A stretch of 64,000 nt of DNA from Moorena sp. SIOASIH. GTDB lineage: Bacteria; Cyanobacteriota; Cyanobacteriia; Cyanobacteriales; Coleofasciculaceae. Under the pieces are notes generated by a model that was given only the letters and a program-made list of their open reading frames with translations, searched no databases and was not told the origin of the DNA. Position numbers and translations under genes: made by a program. Positions within the stretch are counted from its first letter, which is position 1, and every line of letters starts with the position of its first letter. Location of the stretch: assembly GCF_010671925.1 (NCBI RefSeq), contig NZ_JAAHIH010000004.1:487501-551500 (forward strand), written 5' to 3'. Of this stretch, positions 42,627-51,516 are shown one piece after another.

Positions 42627-43012
42627 GCTCTTTCCTGTTAGACACTCATGCATTTATTTGGTTATCTGAAAATGACCCAAATTTGCCTAATAAACTAAGA
42701 GACATGATTGATGCAGCCGATAGCGTTTATCTGAGTATTGCTAGTCTCTGGGAAATTGCGATTAAATTGAATCTTGGTAAGTTATCACTGCAACGAAGCT
42801 ATCAAACCATTGAATCTGAACTTCAATCATCAGATATTAGTTTACTACCTATTGAATTTATCGACACCCTGCAAATTTCTAATCTACCCCTACATCATCG
42901 TGATCCATTTGATAGAATGTTGATTGCTCAAGCCATGAATAAATCTCTGGTTTTGATTAGTCGGGATAATAAATTTGATGCTTATCTAATTCAAAGGTTA
43001 TGGGTTAGTTGA
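42623..43012 (+). CDS. PIN-domain toxin (VapC family ribonuclease)
   Basis: The 129-residue PIN-domain protein has the four acidic metal ligands D7 (LLDTHAF), E44 (LWEIAIK), D97 (HHRDPFDRML) and D115 (SRDNKF). PIN toxins cleave RNA, often tRNA, when their antitoxin is degraded. Length, spacing and gene order fit a type II VapBC module. A canonical terminator follows at 43083-43114. It lies in repeat-rich, rearranged DNA, where such modules are common. Confidence 0.9.
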   Translation: MSSFLLDTHAFIWLSENDPNLPNKLRDMIDAADSVYLSIASLWEIAIKLNLGKLSLQRSYQTIESELQSSDISLLPIEFIDTLQISNLPLHHRDPFDRMLIAQAMNKSLVLISRDNKFDAYLIQRLWVS

Positions 43013-43082
43013 CTGACTGATAAACCTGTAACCATTCAGCCATTTACCAAAGGCCATATGATTACATTTTTAAAGAGCTTAT

Positions 43083-43114
43083 AAGCGATTAACTGTAGGA
43101 TAATCGCTTTTTTT
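43083..43114 (+). terminator. Intrinsic terminator of the toxin-antitoxin operon
   Basis: AAGCGATTA (43083-43091) pairs perfectly with TAATCGCTT (43101-43109) around a 9-base loop and is followed by a T-run to 43114. It lies 70 bp past the toxin stop. Confidence 0.85.
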
Positions 43115-43153
43115 ATTCGCCCCAAAACTTCCCAAAAAAACTTTAAAAAACCC

Positions 43154-43182
43154 TTGACATTTAAAAATATAATCATTACAAT
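43154..43182 (+). promoter_or_regulatory. Consensus-like promoter with overlapping AATCATT repeats
   Basis: TTGACA (43154-43159) and TACAAT (43177-43182) are separated by exactly 17 bp. The spacer and downstream DNA contain TAATCATTACA and TAATCATTGTA, a direct repeat that could be an operator, perhaps of the Fur family. The operator idea is speculative; the promoter is strong by sequence. Confidence 0.7.
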
Positions 43183-43214
43183 AATCATTGTAAACCAAGT
43201 TGGATTTTTTCACA

Positions 43215-43415
43215 ATGTCAGAACAATTTACTCGCAATTTCAAGAAACAACCGACTCAGCACACTCTCAAAGGTCCTCGTGAATCAGTAATCAATAGTAT
43301 GCAGATGCTTTATGCCCTAGGGTATGCAGAAATCGCGGAGTGGACTCCTCTAGAACCAACCGATATTCCAGGAGAAGTAATTACTACTATGACCAAGTAT
43401 TGGTTATTGCCATAA
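43215..43415 (+). CDS. Small hypothetical protein (66 residues)
   Basis: The ATG at 43215 (MSEQFTRNFKKQPTQ) gives 66 residues. Starting there removes an odd Phe-rich five-residue extension. The protein is soluble, without membrane segments, and ends GEVITTMTKYWLLP. A strong promoter lies 33 bp upstream of the start and an intrinsic terminator follows, so it is a complete single-gene transcript. The family is not recognised. The clean signals suggest a real, well-expressed small protein. Confidence 0.75.
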   Translation: MSEQFTRNFKKQPTQHTLKGPRESVINSMQMLYALGYAEIAEWTPLEPTDIPGEVITTMTKYWLLP

Positions 43416-43480
43416 CACCTTAAATTTCTGGGGGGGGGAAACCCCCCTTGGCCAAGGAAATTTCTGACATATGTGATTGA

Positions 43481-43518
43481 AATAGCCGTGGATAGTATTT
43501 CTACGGCTATTTTTTTTT
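43481..43518 (+). terminator. Intrinsic terminator of the small-protein gene
   Basis: AATAGCCGT (43481-43489) pairs with ACGGCTATT (43503-43511), followed by a run of T residues to about 43518. A second inverted repeat with GGGGGG/CCCCCC arms lies just before it (about 43431-43447). Confidence 0.85.
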
Positions 43519-44004
43519 GCTCTTCCGTACTTGTTATGCTAAATTAACACTTTGGTGAAGGGAGTAGGGAGCAGGGAGTAGGGAGCAGTGGAAAAAGGCA
43601 GTATTTAGAAATTTTTGTTCATTAAATAGCCTCAGAACTCTTGTCGAGTAAGCTTTAGGATTTTTTTAACTGGAAATTTAGCAATTCAGGTACTGAAGAA
43701 CCTTTTTTTTGTAAGCTATAGCAATCCGATCTGATTCGTGAAATAAATCGGCTGCTTTAATGCAGAAGGCATAAGGCAGATGATATAGGAGTTGGAGCTA
43801 GTTTTTAAGAAGTGCAGTGATTTTACAAATGATTTAGGATTCCTATATGAGGTACACAGGATTATTTTCCTCTTACCTTTTACCTCTTACCTACTCCCTA
43901 CTCCCTACTCCCTACTCCCTACTCCCTACTCCCTACTCCCTATTCCCTACTCCCTATTCCCTACTCCCTTTGCTATCATTTAAATCTGCAACTGGAATTC
44001 TCCC
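43519..44004. repeat. Spacer with GGGAGTA/CCCTACT arrays and MITE-like end
   Basis: Four GGGAGTA/GGGAGCA units (about 43559-43587) are followed by about 250 bp of unique AT-rich DNA. Then comes TATGAGGTACACAGGATTAT (43846-43865), matching the left end of the element at 18896-19115, and CTCCCTA/TTCCCTA heptamers (about 43893-43972). The frame across 43792-43983 is repeat-derived and not called. Confidence 0.65.
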
Positions 44005-46659
44005 ATGATCCGCCAATCCAGTGTCCGTATCGTTCTAGGACTTCTTTTCCTCTCCAGCCTCACCATTAGCCTGTGGCTCGGTCATCTTTCTTCTACCACC
44101 TGGCAACCGCAAGTGGGAAACCCAGCCACAGCTCAATCCCCTGATGCTAGCCAACTTGTCCAACAAGGGGTGGAACACTACCAACTGGGAGATTTTACTA
44201 GCGCTATAGAGTATTGGCAAACTGCCCTAACTACTTATCAACAAACCAACAACCGCCCTAACCAAACTATTGTTCTAGAAAACCTAGCCAGAGCTTATCA
44301 GCAAATTGGTCAAATCGACCAAGCCATTAACTACTGGGAAAAAGTCATCACTAATTATCAGCAACTGGGGGATTTACAACAGGTAGGGCGGATGCTTACC
44401 GAACAGGCTCAAGCTTATAGTAAATTGGGGCAAAATCAAAAAGCGATCGCATTATTATGTGGTACCATTAATCACGATCACCCCTGTGTGCCAGAAAGTG
44501 CTTTAGAACTGGCTCACACCCATCAAGACCAACTTGGAGTTGCTGCGGCTCTGGGGAGTTTAGGGGATGCTTATCGCCTCAGGGGCAAGTACGATATAGC
44601 GATTAACTATCTCGAAGAGAGCTTAACAATTGCCCAAGACATTGACCACCTTGCCTATCAATCCTCAGCCCTGAATAGTATAGGCAATGCCTACAGTAGC
44701 AAAGCTCAGCTCAGCTATCGTCGGGCAAATTCTGCTGAAAAAATCGGCTACAAAGAAAAGGCTTCGGAACTCGAAGCAAAAGCTAAAAATAACGATAGCG
44801 AAGCACTAAAGTATTTTCAGAAAAGCCTCGACCTAGCTATTATTCAAAACGACCAATCCGGTCAAATGCGGGCAAGGCTTAATGAGATTCCCCTGTACTA
44901 TCGCCTCGATAAATCTAGCGCTAGTGTTAGAGAATGGCAAAAAGAATGGCAAAAAGCCTACTCCCTCTTGGAAAGTCTACCAGATTCCCAGGATAAGGTT
45001 TATGCTGCCATTGAGTTAGCTAACCTGTTGCAACCGATTGCTCCGGCTCATGAAACCAGTCCCTGGATGCGATGCTATCAGCCCAAACTAGAACCCCAGG
45101 CTACTGCACTCCTCGCTCAAGCCGTTTCAATAGCGCAACGGATTAATGACCACCGCTCCCAATCCTTTGCCCTAGGGGAACTGGGTCATATCTATGAGTG
45201 TCGTGACCAGTATACGAAAGCCCTAGAGTTAAGCCAACAGGCTCGATTAGCAGCTGAGCAAAACTTGCTGGCACAGGATAGTCTGTACTTGTGGGAGTGG
45301 CAAACAGCACGGATTTTTAAGGAGCAGGGGAAAGTAGATGAGGCAATTGGAGCCTATGAAAAAGCGATCGCTACTCTCGAAACAATCCGTAGCGATATCC
45401 TAACTGCCAGTCGAGATGTCCAATTTGATTTTATTGACACCGTTAACCCAATTTACCGACAGTTAGTGGAATTGAGGTTAGAGGGAGATCAAACCTTACT
45501 AAAATCAGCTTCACCCGATGTGCGTACTCAGAATATTAACATTGTCCTGAAAACCTTTGATGCTCTCAAACTAGCAGAATTACAAGATTATTTTGGTAAC
45601 GACTGTGTGTTACCAGCAGTGAATCCAGCCAGAGTTGACCTAGTCAGTACTAGAACAGCAGTGATTAGCACCATTATCCTGAAAGACCGAACTGCAGTAA
45701 TTTTAAGTCTGCCGAATGGTGAAAAGCAATGGTCGTGGATTGATAGTAATCGCGAAAGTCTAAGAGAAGACATTAATAAATTTCGTAAAGAACTAGAAAG
45801 CTTTTTTGAGCCTTACAATTCCCAACAAGCACAAAAAATTTACAATGGGTTAATTCGTCCTTTTGCCAATCAATTAGAACAAGCTCAAATAGAAACCCTG
45901 GTCTTCATCAATGATGGCATCCTACGCACTGTGCCAATGGCAGCCCTCCACGACGGCGAAAAATTTTTAATTGAACGCTATGCGATCGCAACCACTCCCA
46001 CCCTCACCCTGACTGAGCCTAAACCATTAACCCCTCGGAGTTGGCGAGCACTGGTGTTGGGCTTAACCAAAGAAGCTATTGTCGATGGTCGTGAATTTGA
46101 AGCCTTGAGCAATGTATCCACAGAAGTTAAGGCAGTGACACAAACCATACCAGATAGCAAACAGCTACTGGATGAGGAATTTACCCGCGATCGCTTACAA
46201 GAAGAATTAGGTGCAACGGTTTACCCGATTATTCACATAGCTACTCACGGTGAGTTCGGCACTGAACCGGAGGATACTTTTATAGTCATCGGGGAAAATG
46301 ATCAACTCACCATTGATGAATTAGATCGGGTAATTCGCAGCGTAGCTAGTACTACTGAGCCAGTGGAGTTAATCTCCCTCACTGCCTGTCGAACCGCCAC
46401 TGGTGATGACCGAGCAGCATTAGGTTTAGCAGGTGTAGCTGTTCAAGCAGGAGCCAGAAGTGCCTTAGCATCGCTTTGGTTCATTAATGATCAAACTACT
46501 GCCCAAATTGCTGCCCAATTCTACCAGGGTTTGCGACAATTAAACTTAAACAAAGCCCAAGCGCTTCGTGCTGCTCAAATCGCTTTACTTGAAGCAGGAG
46601 GACAATATGCTCGCCCCGCCTATTGGGCACCTTATCTAGTAATTGGCAATTGGTTGTAA
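44005..46659 (+). CDS. Exported TPR-CHAT protein
   Basis: The 884-residue protein begins with a clear signal peptide or anchor (VLGLLFLSSLTISLWLGHLS, about residues 10-29). TPR units fill about residues 50-460 (HYQLGDFTSAIEYWQTAL, GDAYRLRGKYDIAINYLEES). The C-terminal CHAT domain (about 600-884) has the dyad H748 (HIATHGEFG) and C795 (LTACRTATGD). Unlike the CHAT protein at 38103-41111 it should act in the periplasm or on the membrane. Cyanobacteria carry many such proteins; the founding relative HetF acts in heterocyst development. It stands alone, and its substrate is unknown. Confidence 0.9.
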   Translation: MIRQSSVRIVLGLLFLSSLTISLWLGHLSSTTWQPQVGNPATAQSPDASQLVQQGVEHYQLGDFTSAIEYWQTALTTYQQTNNRPNQTIVLENLARAYQQIGQIDQAINYWEKVITNYQQLGDLQQVGRMLTEQAQAYSKLGQNQKAIALLCGTINHDHPCVPESALELAHTHQDQLGVAAALGSLGDAYRLRGKYDIAINYLEESLTIAQDIDHLAYQSSALNSIGNAYSSKAQLSYRRANSAEKIGYKEKASELEAKAKNNDSEALKYFQKSLDLAIIQNDQSGQMRARLNEIPLYYRLDKSSASVREWQKEWQKAYSLLESLPDSQDKVYAAIELANLLQPIAPAHETSPWMRCYQPKLEPQATALLAQAVSIAQRINDHRSQSFALGELGHIYECRDQYTKALELSQQARLAAEQNLLAQDSLYLWEWQTARIFKEQGKVDEAIGAYEKAIATLETIRSDILTASRDVQFDFIDTVNPIYRQLVELRLEGDQTLLKSASPDVRTQNINIVLKTFDALKLAELQDYFGNDCVLPAVNPARVDLVSTRTAVISTIILKDRTAVILSLPNGEKQWSWIDSNRESLREDINKFRKELESFFEPYNSQQAQKIYNGLIRPFANQLEQAQIETLVFINDGILRTVPMAALHDGEKFLIERYAIATTPTLTLTEPKPLTPRSWRALVLGLTKEAIVDGREFEALSNVSTEVKAVTQTIPDSKQLLDEEFTRDRLQEELGATVYPIIHIATHGEFGTEPEDTFIVIGENDQLTIDELDRVIRSVASTTEPVELISLTACRTATGDDRAALGLAGVAVQAGARSALASLWFINDQTTAQIAAQFYQGLRQLNLNKAQALRAAQIALLEAGGQYARPAYWAPYLVIGNWL

Positions 46660-46924
46660 TCTTAGGTCTCTAAGAGGTCTATGAATCAGTATTCTACTAC
46701 TATTATATGGATATTATATGAAATAGCTAGATGCCATAGTGTCCAACCAACTTGAGTCAACCTGCGTCTCCTGCACACCTAGTCTAAGGATTTTTGGCCC
46801 TTGGTGGCAGAGCGTATCCAAAAAGCCTGATCATTGTGCGCACCCCGCTCTTGCCTAGACGGGGCTTCCAAACATCGGACGATTTTTTGTGAGTTGAGTT
46901 AGACAAACTCCTATATACTAACCA
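46660..46924. other. Spacer before the ParM-like gene
   Basis: No gene. A hairpin with CCCCG...CGGGG arms (about 46842-46864) and several GTCTAAGG/GCAGAGCG strings lie here. It could hold the terminator of the CHAT gene and the promoter of the ParM-like operon, but neither is clear. Confidence 0.35.
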
Positions 46925-47977
46925 ATGACTGCTAAACAGCTTGCTACCCTCGTGAACAAAGTTCCTATTCTCAGTATTGACTTAGGTCGCACCTCTACTA
47001 AAGCTTGTATCAGCCGTTACCCCGATGGTGTAGTGCTCATTCCTGCCAACGTTGCCCATCTCACCGTTGAGCAAGTGCGTCGGGGTGGGTTTGAAACTCG
47101 ACAGGGTGACCCTCTATTAGATATTTGGCTGGAGTATCAAGGCAAAGGATACGCCATTGGACAACTAGCCGCTGACTTCGGAGCTAACTTGGGTGTTGGT
47201 CAATCGAAAGTAGAAGATGCCTTGATAAAAGTCTTTGCCTGCATAGGACATTTCGAGCTTCAAGGTGACTTGGCAATTATCATGGGATTGCCCTACCATT
47301 CCCAAGAGCAGTTTGAGCGTGAAAAAGAGGAATTAATTGGTATCCTGGCTTCCCCTCATGTCATGTACTACAGAGGGGAACAAGTCTCGATTACGATTAA
47401 GAAAGTTTGGGTGATACCAGAGGGCTATGGTAGCTTGATCTGGGTTGAAGTTCAAGAGAACGATCCATCGGATGGCGGATTACACGACCGTTCCGTCGCC
47501 GTTGTGGATATTGGCCACCAAACCACTGACTTTATCATGGCAGATTCGTTCCGATTTGCTAGAGGAGCATCTCAGAGTGAAGCGTTTGCCATGAATGAGT
47601 TCTATGATCAATTAGCTGCGCAAATTCAGGGAGCTGACAGTCAATCGTTGCTATTAATCAAAGCGGTTAATCGTCCAGAGGGAGAGCGCTTCTATCGTCC
47701 TAAAGGTGCTGCTCAGCCCACAGACCTCGACGAAATTATACCGAGTTTGCGCAAAAGTTTTGCCCGTGAACTGTCAGATCGCTTGCTCGCTTGGCTACCA
47801 GAACGCACCACAGACGTAGTGGTGACTGGTGGTGGTGGACAATTCTTCTGGAATGATCTTCAACTTATCTTCAAAGAAGCTAGACTGAAGGGTTACTTAG
47901 CTCAACCCTCTCGAAAAGCCAATGCTTTGGGACAATACATTTATGGAGAGGTGCAAAAGCAGTCAGCATCTCGATAA
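46925..47977 (+). CDS. ParM/StbA-like actin-family ATPase
   Basis: The 350-residue protein has the actin-fold signatures: phosphate-1 LSIDLGRTSTK (residues 16-26), phosphate-2 AVVDIGHQTTDF and the adenosine loop VVVTGGGGQFFW. It is therefore closest to plasmid segregation actins (ParM, StbA, Alp) rather than MreB. The next gene, 42 bp downstream on the same strand, encodes a small N-terminal domain with a long coiled coil, as expected for a ParR-like DNA-binding adaptor. ddl follows, so the setting looks chromosomal. Polymerising, filament-forming activity is inferred. Confidence 0.85.
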   Translation: MTAKQLATLVNKVPILSIDLGRTSTKACISRYPDGVVLIPANVAHLTVEQVRRGGFETRQGDPLLDIWLEYQGKGYAIGQLAADFGANLGVGQSKVEDALIKVFACIGHFELQGDLAIIMGLPYHSQEQFEREKEELIGILASPHVMYYRGEQVSITIKKVWVIPEGYGSLIWVEVQENDPSDGGLHDRSVAVVDIGHQTTDFIMADSFRFARGASQSEAFAMNEFYDQLAAQIQGADSQSLLLIKAVNRPEGERFYRPKGAAQPTDLDEIIPSLRKSFARELSDRLLAWLPERTTDVVVTGGGGQFFWNDLQLIFKEARLKGYLAQPSRKANALGQYIYGEVQKQSASR

Positions 47978-48019
47978 ATTGTATTGTAATTATCCGCTAG
48001 CATTATAGGCATAATTCCC

Positions 48020-48742
48020 ATGGCAGCGATCGCAAAAAAAGTAAATAAAACAGTAGCATTTACCACTAACCGAGAGGATCAATCCCTACTAAAGGCAGTG
48101 GAAAAAGAACTAGCTAAGGGTCAGTATCCTAGCTTTAGCATGTTCTGCAAGCAAGCTCTCCAAGAGTTTCTGTTAAGACCAGAATCCTCTCAGGAAAAGG
48201 CATCCTCCCAGGAAGCAACCGAGGAAACAACCGAGGAAACAACAGGTGTTGGAAATCTTGAAGATAAGCTAACCCAACTGCAGCAGCAATTAACTGAAGT
48301 GGTACAGGCGTTATCGGTTCAGAGTCCTAGCCAACTGAATAATCAGCTAAGTGATCTGACTCAACGGCTTGAGGAAATAGACTCTAATACAACTGAACAA
48401 TTGACGCAGTTACAACAGCAGCTTGGGAAATTAGAGCAGGTTCTATCTACTGAAGAATCTTCTGATCAACTCGATGATCAATTGACGGCCTTAATCGAAC
48501 AGGTGAAGCAAGTGGATGACCGTTCTCATCAACAACTCGAACACTTAAAACAGCAAGTTGCTGGTGTAGAAACGGTGCTGTCGAATTTTAGTACGACGGA
48601 TTTGTCTGGGGTAAGAGAACAGGCATCCACAGAAAAAGCTACTAGAGATTCAGATCGGACGGCTCAAGCAGGATTCGAAAAAGAGGCTGATCAATCTGAT
48701 CCGTTACTAAGTCGCTTGGGTTCTTTATTAGAAGATTTTTAG
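48020..48742 (+). CDS. Coiled-coil partner of the ParM-like protein (ParR-like)
   Basis: The 240-residue protein has an N-terminal segment of about 55 residues (TVAFTTNREDQSLLKAVEKE, then YPSFSMFCKQALQEFLL). Its strand-helix-helix pattern is consistent with a ribbon-helix-helix DNA-binding domain. A Glu/Thr-rich linker (about 58-75) follows, then three Gln-rich coiled-coil units (LTQLQQQL repeated, about 80-195) and an acidic C-terminus SRLGSLLEDF. ParR proteins bind centromere-like repeats and link them to the actin filament through the C-terminus. The match is by architecture and neighbourhood, not by a strong motif. Confidence 0.7.
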   Translation: MAAIAKKVNKTVAFTTNREDQSLLKAVEKELAKGQYPSFSMFCKQALQEFLLRPESSQEKASSQEATEETTEETTGVGNLEDKLTQLQQQLTEVVQALSVQSPSQLNNQLSDLTQRLEEIDSNTTEQLTQLQQQLGKLEQVLSTEESSDQLDDQLTALIEQVKQVDDRSHQQLEHLKQQVAGVETVLSNFSTTDLSGVREQASTEKATRDSDRTAQAGFEKEADQSDPLLSRLGSLLEDF

Positions 48743-48754
48743 TTAACTGTAGTT

Positions 48755-49795
48755 ATGAAACGAGTTGGACTGCTGTTTGGTGGTGTCTCAGGAGAACACG
48801 AAGTTTCCATTAGTTCTGCAAGAGCGATCGCAAACGCTCTGGGTGCCGACGAAAATGCCTCTAAGTACGAATTGCTGCCAGTGTACATTCAAAAAAATGG
48901 CATCTGGACAGTTGGAGAAACTATCGCACAGGTTTTAGACTCGGGAACCCCCCTGGAATCTGCTCCTAGCGGTAATGTCTGGCAATTTCCTGCCCTTGTC
49001 AGTGAGGTAGATGTGTGGTTTCCCATCCTCCATGGGCCGAATGGGGAAGATGGCACAGTTCAGGGATTACTAACCCTGATGGCAGTTCCCTTTGTGGGTA
49101 GTGGTGTTTTGGGTTCTGCTGTAGGCATGGACAAGCTGGTAATGAAGACAGTATTTGCTCAGGCCGGATTACCCCAAGTCAAATACATGGAAGTTTTGCG
49201 GACGCAAGTTTGGTCTGATCCCTGTGTATTTACCAAACTCTGTGACCAAATTGAGGAAACCTTAAACTATCCCTACTTTGTCAAACCAGCTAATTTAGGC
49301 TCATCGGTCGGGATTGCCAAAGTGCGATCGCGTTCTGAATTAGAAGCCGCCTTAGATCATGCTGCTAGTTATGACCGCAGGTTGATTGTAGAAGAAGGAG
49401 TAGTAGGGCGAGAAGTAGAGTGTGCTGTACTAGGGAACGATCATCCCAAAGCCTCAGTAGTTGGTGAAATTACCTATGAGAGTGATTTCTATGACTACGA
49501 AACCAAATACACTCAGGGTCAAGCGGACTTGTTAATCCCCGCTCCCTTGCCCAGTGACGTGACTACCCAGATTCAGGAAATGGCAATCCAGGCTTTTACT
49601 GCCGTTGATGGGGCTGGTTTAGGACGGGTAGACTTCTTTTATGTCGAAGCCACTAGGGAAATCTTCATCAACGAGATTAACACCTTACCAGGTTTTACAG
49701 CAACCAGTATGTATCCCCAACTGTGGGCAGCTACAGGTGTTTCGTTTCCAGAATTAGTGGATCAGTTAATTCAACTAGCAATAGATCGGGCTTGA
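48755..49795 (+). CDS. ddl: D-alanine--D-alanine ligase
   Basis: Ddl joins two D-alanines for the peptidoglycan precursor, using ATP in the cytoplasm. The 346-residue protein starts MKRVGLLFGGVSGEHEVSI, typical of the family. It has the FPILHGPNGEDGTVQG region, the ATP-grasp lysine segment YPYFVKPANLGSSVGI and the metal-binding end INEINTLPGFTATSMYP. Only 12 bp separate it from the coiled-coil gene, so it may share that transcript. The identification is firm. Confidence 0.96.
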   Translation: MKRVGLLFGGVSGEHEVSISSARAIANALGADENASKYELLPVYIQKNGIWTVGETIAQVLDSGTPLESAPSGNVWQFPALVSEVDVWFPILHGPNGEDGTVQGLLTLMAVPFVGSGVLGSAVGMDKLVMKTVFAQAGLPQVKYMEVLRTQVWSDPCVFTKLCDQIEETLNYPYFVKPANLGSSVGIAKVRSRSELEAALDHAASYDRRLIVEEGVVGREVECAVLGNDHPKASVVGEITYESDFYDYETKYTQGQADLLIPAPLPSDVTTQIQEMAIQAFTAVDGAGLGRVDFFYVEATREIFINEINTLPGFTATSMYPQLWAATGVSFPELVDQLIQLAIDRA

Positions 49796-49872
49796 ATCTT
49801 ACTCCTTAGGGAATATCATGGGAAAGGCTATCTCAAAGATTGACCTGAGTTAAACAATTTGAGGAGAGAAAC

Positions 49873-50322
49873 TTGGAACGGACATTTCTGATGGTTAAGC
49901 CGGATGGTGTACAACGGAATCTTGTTGGTCAAATCATCCAGCGTTTTGAGACAAAAGGTTTTACCCTAGTTGGGCTGAAGCTGATGAGCGTCAGCCGTGA
50001 ACTTGCCGAACAGCATTACGCTGTTCACAAAGAGAGACCTTTCTTTCCCAAACTAATCGAATTCATCATCTCTGGCCCTGTAGTAGCAATGGTCTGGGAA
50101 GGAAATGGAGTAGTGGCTTCCGCAAGAAAGATTATTGGTGCTACCAAACCTCTGGAGGCTGAACCAGGAACCATTCGGGGCGATTATGGGTTAGACACAG
50201 GTCGCAATCTTATCCATGGCTCAGATGCCATTGAGACAGCGCAGCAGGAGATTAGTCTTTGGTTTAAGGAAGAAGAGCTCGTTAGCTGGGAACCAACCAT
50301 AACCCCTTGGCTTTACGAGTAA
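49873..50322 (+). CDS. ndk: Nucleoside diphosphate kinase
   Basis: Ndk transfers phosphate between nucleoside triphosphates and diphosphates. The 149-residue protein has K9 (MVKPDGVQ), the catalytic H115 (NLIHGSDA) and the family start ERTFLMVKPDG. The start codon is TTG at 49873. This is supported by GAGGAGAG at 49861-49868 and by the exact fit of the N-terminus to the family; no ATG would give a proper start. The C-terminal ELVSWEPTITPWLYE is typical of cyanobacterial members. It lies 77 bp after ddl and could be in the same operon. Confidence 0.95.
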   Translation: MERTFLMVKPDGVQRNLVGQIIQRFETKGFTLVGLKLMSVSRELAEQHYAVHKERPFFPKLIEFIISGPVVAMVWEGNGVVASARKIIGATKPLEAEPGTIRGDYGLDTGRNLIHGSDAIETAQQEISLWFKEEELVSWEPTITPWLYE

Positions 50323-50433
50323 GATTCACATTCACCTTTAGACCGGAAGTCCAACGCTCTACCCATGTTTGGTGAGCGTTGGTATAATTGATTGGGAGAT
50401 GGCGGAATTTTTACCGACTCTTGTCAAAAGCAG

Positions 50434-51192
50434 TTAGCGGCTAGCTTCTTTTGCCCTTTGGTCTTTCCTCAAAGCCGGTTGCGCTTCGTTCTCTACAGGA
50501 ATTGACTCCAGGTTTGGGGTCTTAGACTTTTCAGAAAATCCCCACATGAACACTAGGGCAATAGCAGCAATCATTAACCATTCCGGTGGCACTAATTCCG
50601 GTTTAATCGCTCTGACCAACAGGCGCAATCCCACAAAACCCACGGTGATGTAGCCAGCATCCTCCAGATAGACATACTCTTTCAACCAACGAATAAATAA
50701 GCCCGCCATGAAGCGCAGGGTAATTACCCCAATGGTGCCACCAGCAATAACCAGCCAGGTCTGGTCAGAAATTGCGATCGCTGTCGTGACACTATCCAAG
50801 GAAAAAGCTAAATCCGTTACAGCAATTAGGGGAATTGCCTGCCATAGAGAAGTAAACTTCGGGCCATGATGGTGATCTTCTTCATCTTGATCAGAGGTGA
50901 AATACTCAAAGACCAACCACAGCAGATAGGCAGCTCCCAATAACTCAAACTGCCAAAACTGCACTACCCAAGTGGCTGTGAGAATCAAACTGATTCGTAG
51001 GACATAGGCAACTGCTAAGCCCAAGTTAAGAGCATGGCGTTGAAGTTCTTTGGTTTCTAAGCCTTGGGAGATCGCAGCTAATGCGATCGCATTATCAGCA
51101 GACAGTACAGCTTCTAGTGCCACCAGAATCAACAAAACCACAGGAGCCTCAAGCCCAACATTAAACGATGAGTTAAGAATTTGGTCTAGCAT
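50434..51192 (-). CDS. TerC-family membrane protein
   Basis: The 252-residue protein has about seven transmembrane helices and the two TerC signature motifs, EAVLSADNAIALA (residues 27-39) and AFSLDSVTTAIAIS in the second half. A cytosolic His-rich loop (EEDHHHG, about 104-110) lies between them. TerC proteins are implicated in metal-ion handling, including manganese export during membrane-protein secretion in some bacteria. A metal role here is likely but the specific ion cannot be read. It is a single gene convergent with ndk. Confidence 0.88.
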   Translation of the reverse strand: MLDQILNSSFNVGLEAPVVLLILVALEAVLSADNAIALAAISQGLETKELQRHALNLGLAVAYVLRISLILTATWVVQFWQFELLGAAYLLWLVFEYFTSDQDEEDHHHGPKFTSLWQAIPLIAVTDLAFSLDSVTTAIAISDQTWLVIAGGTIGVITLRFMAGLFIRWLKEYVYLEDAGYITVGFVGLRLLVRAIKPELVPPEWLMIAAIALVFMWGFSEKSKTPNLESIPVENEAQPALRKDQRAKEASR

Positions 51193-51307
51193 TAAAAATT
51201 ATTAAGGTCTTAAAGGGTTAACTTAGTATATGTAATATATGTAATCGCCTAAATTGCTAAAACTGTGATATCTAACTTAATTAATCTTAACATTTAATCA
51301 GAATTTG

Positions 51308-51362
51308 AGTGCGGTGCGACCCCAGGGAGGTTCTAACGCCCACGGGAACACGGACCCGCGTC
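51308..51362. repeat. Dispersed repeat with core CGCCCACGGGAA
   Basis: This copy (GGTGCGACCCC, AGGTTCTAACGCCCACGGGA, ACACGGACC) matches the repeats at 15946-15995 and near 60499. It lies between the divergent TerC-family gene and psaM. The rest of 51193-51516 is AT-rich, with no gene, and should contain the psaM promoter. Confidence 0.6.
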
Positions 51363-51516
51363 AAAGGTAATAGCTGTGATCGTAATTTGAGATAAAACCA
51401 AGCTAAAAGGATTCTAGTATCTGGATAGGACAAGTTATTGTGATAGAATTCCAGAACTAGCCCAATTAGTTGGCTAATGGTATAGAATATCGCTCAAATA
51501 AAGGAGATTGTATACG

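Noticed and set aside
43792..43983. 63-codon frame before the exported CHAT gene
   Set aside because: Its second half is a CCCTACT heptamer array and its start is unsupported.
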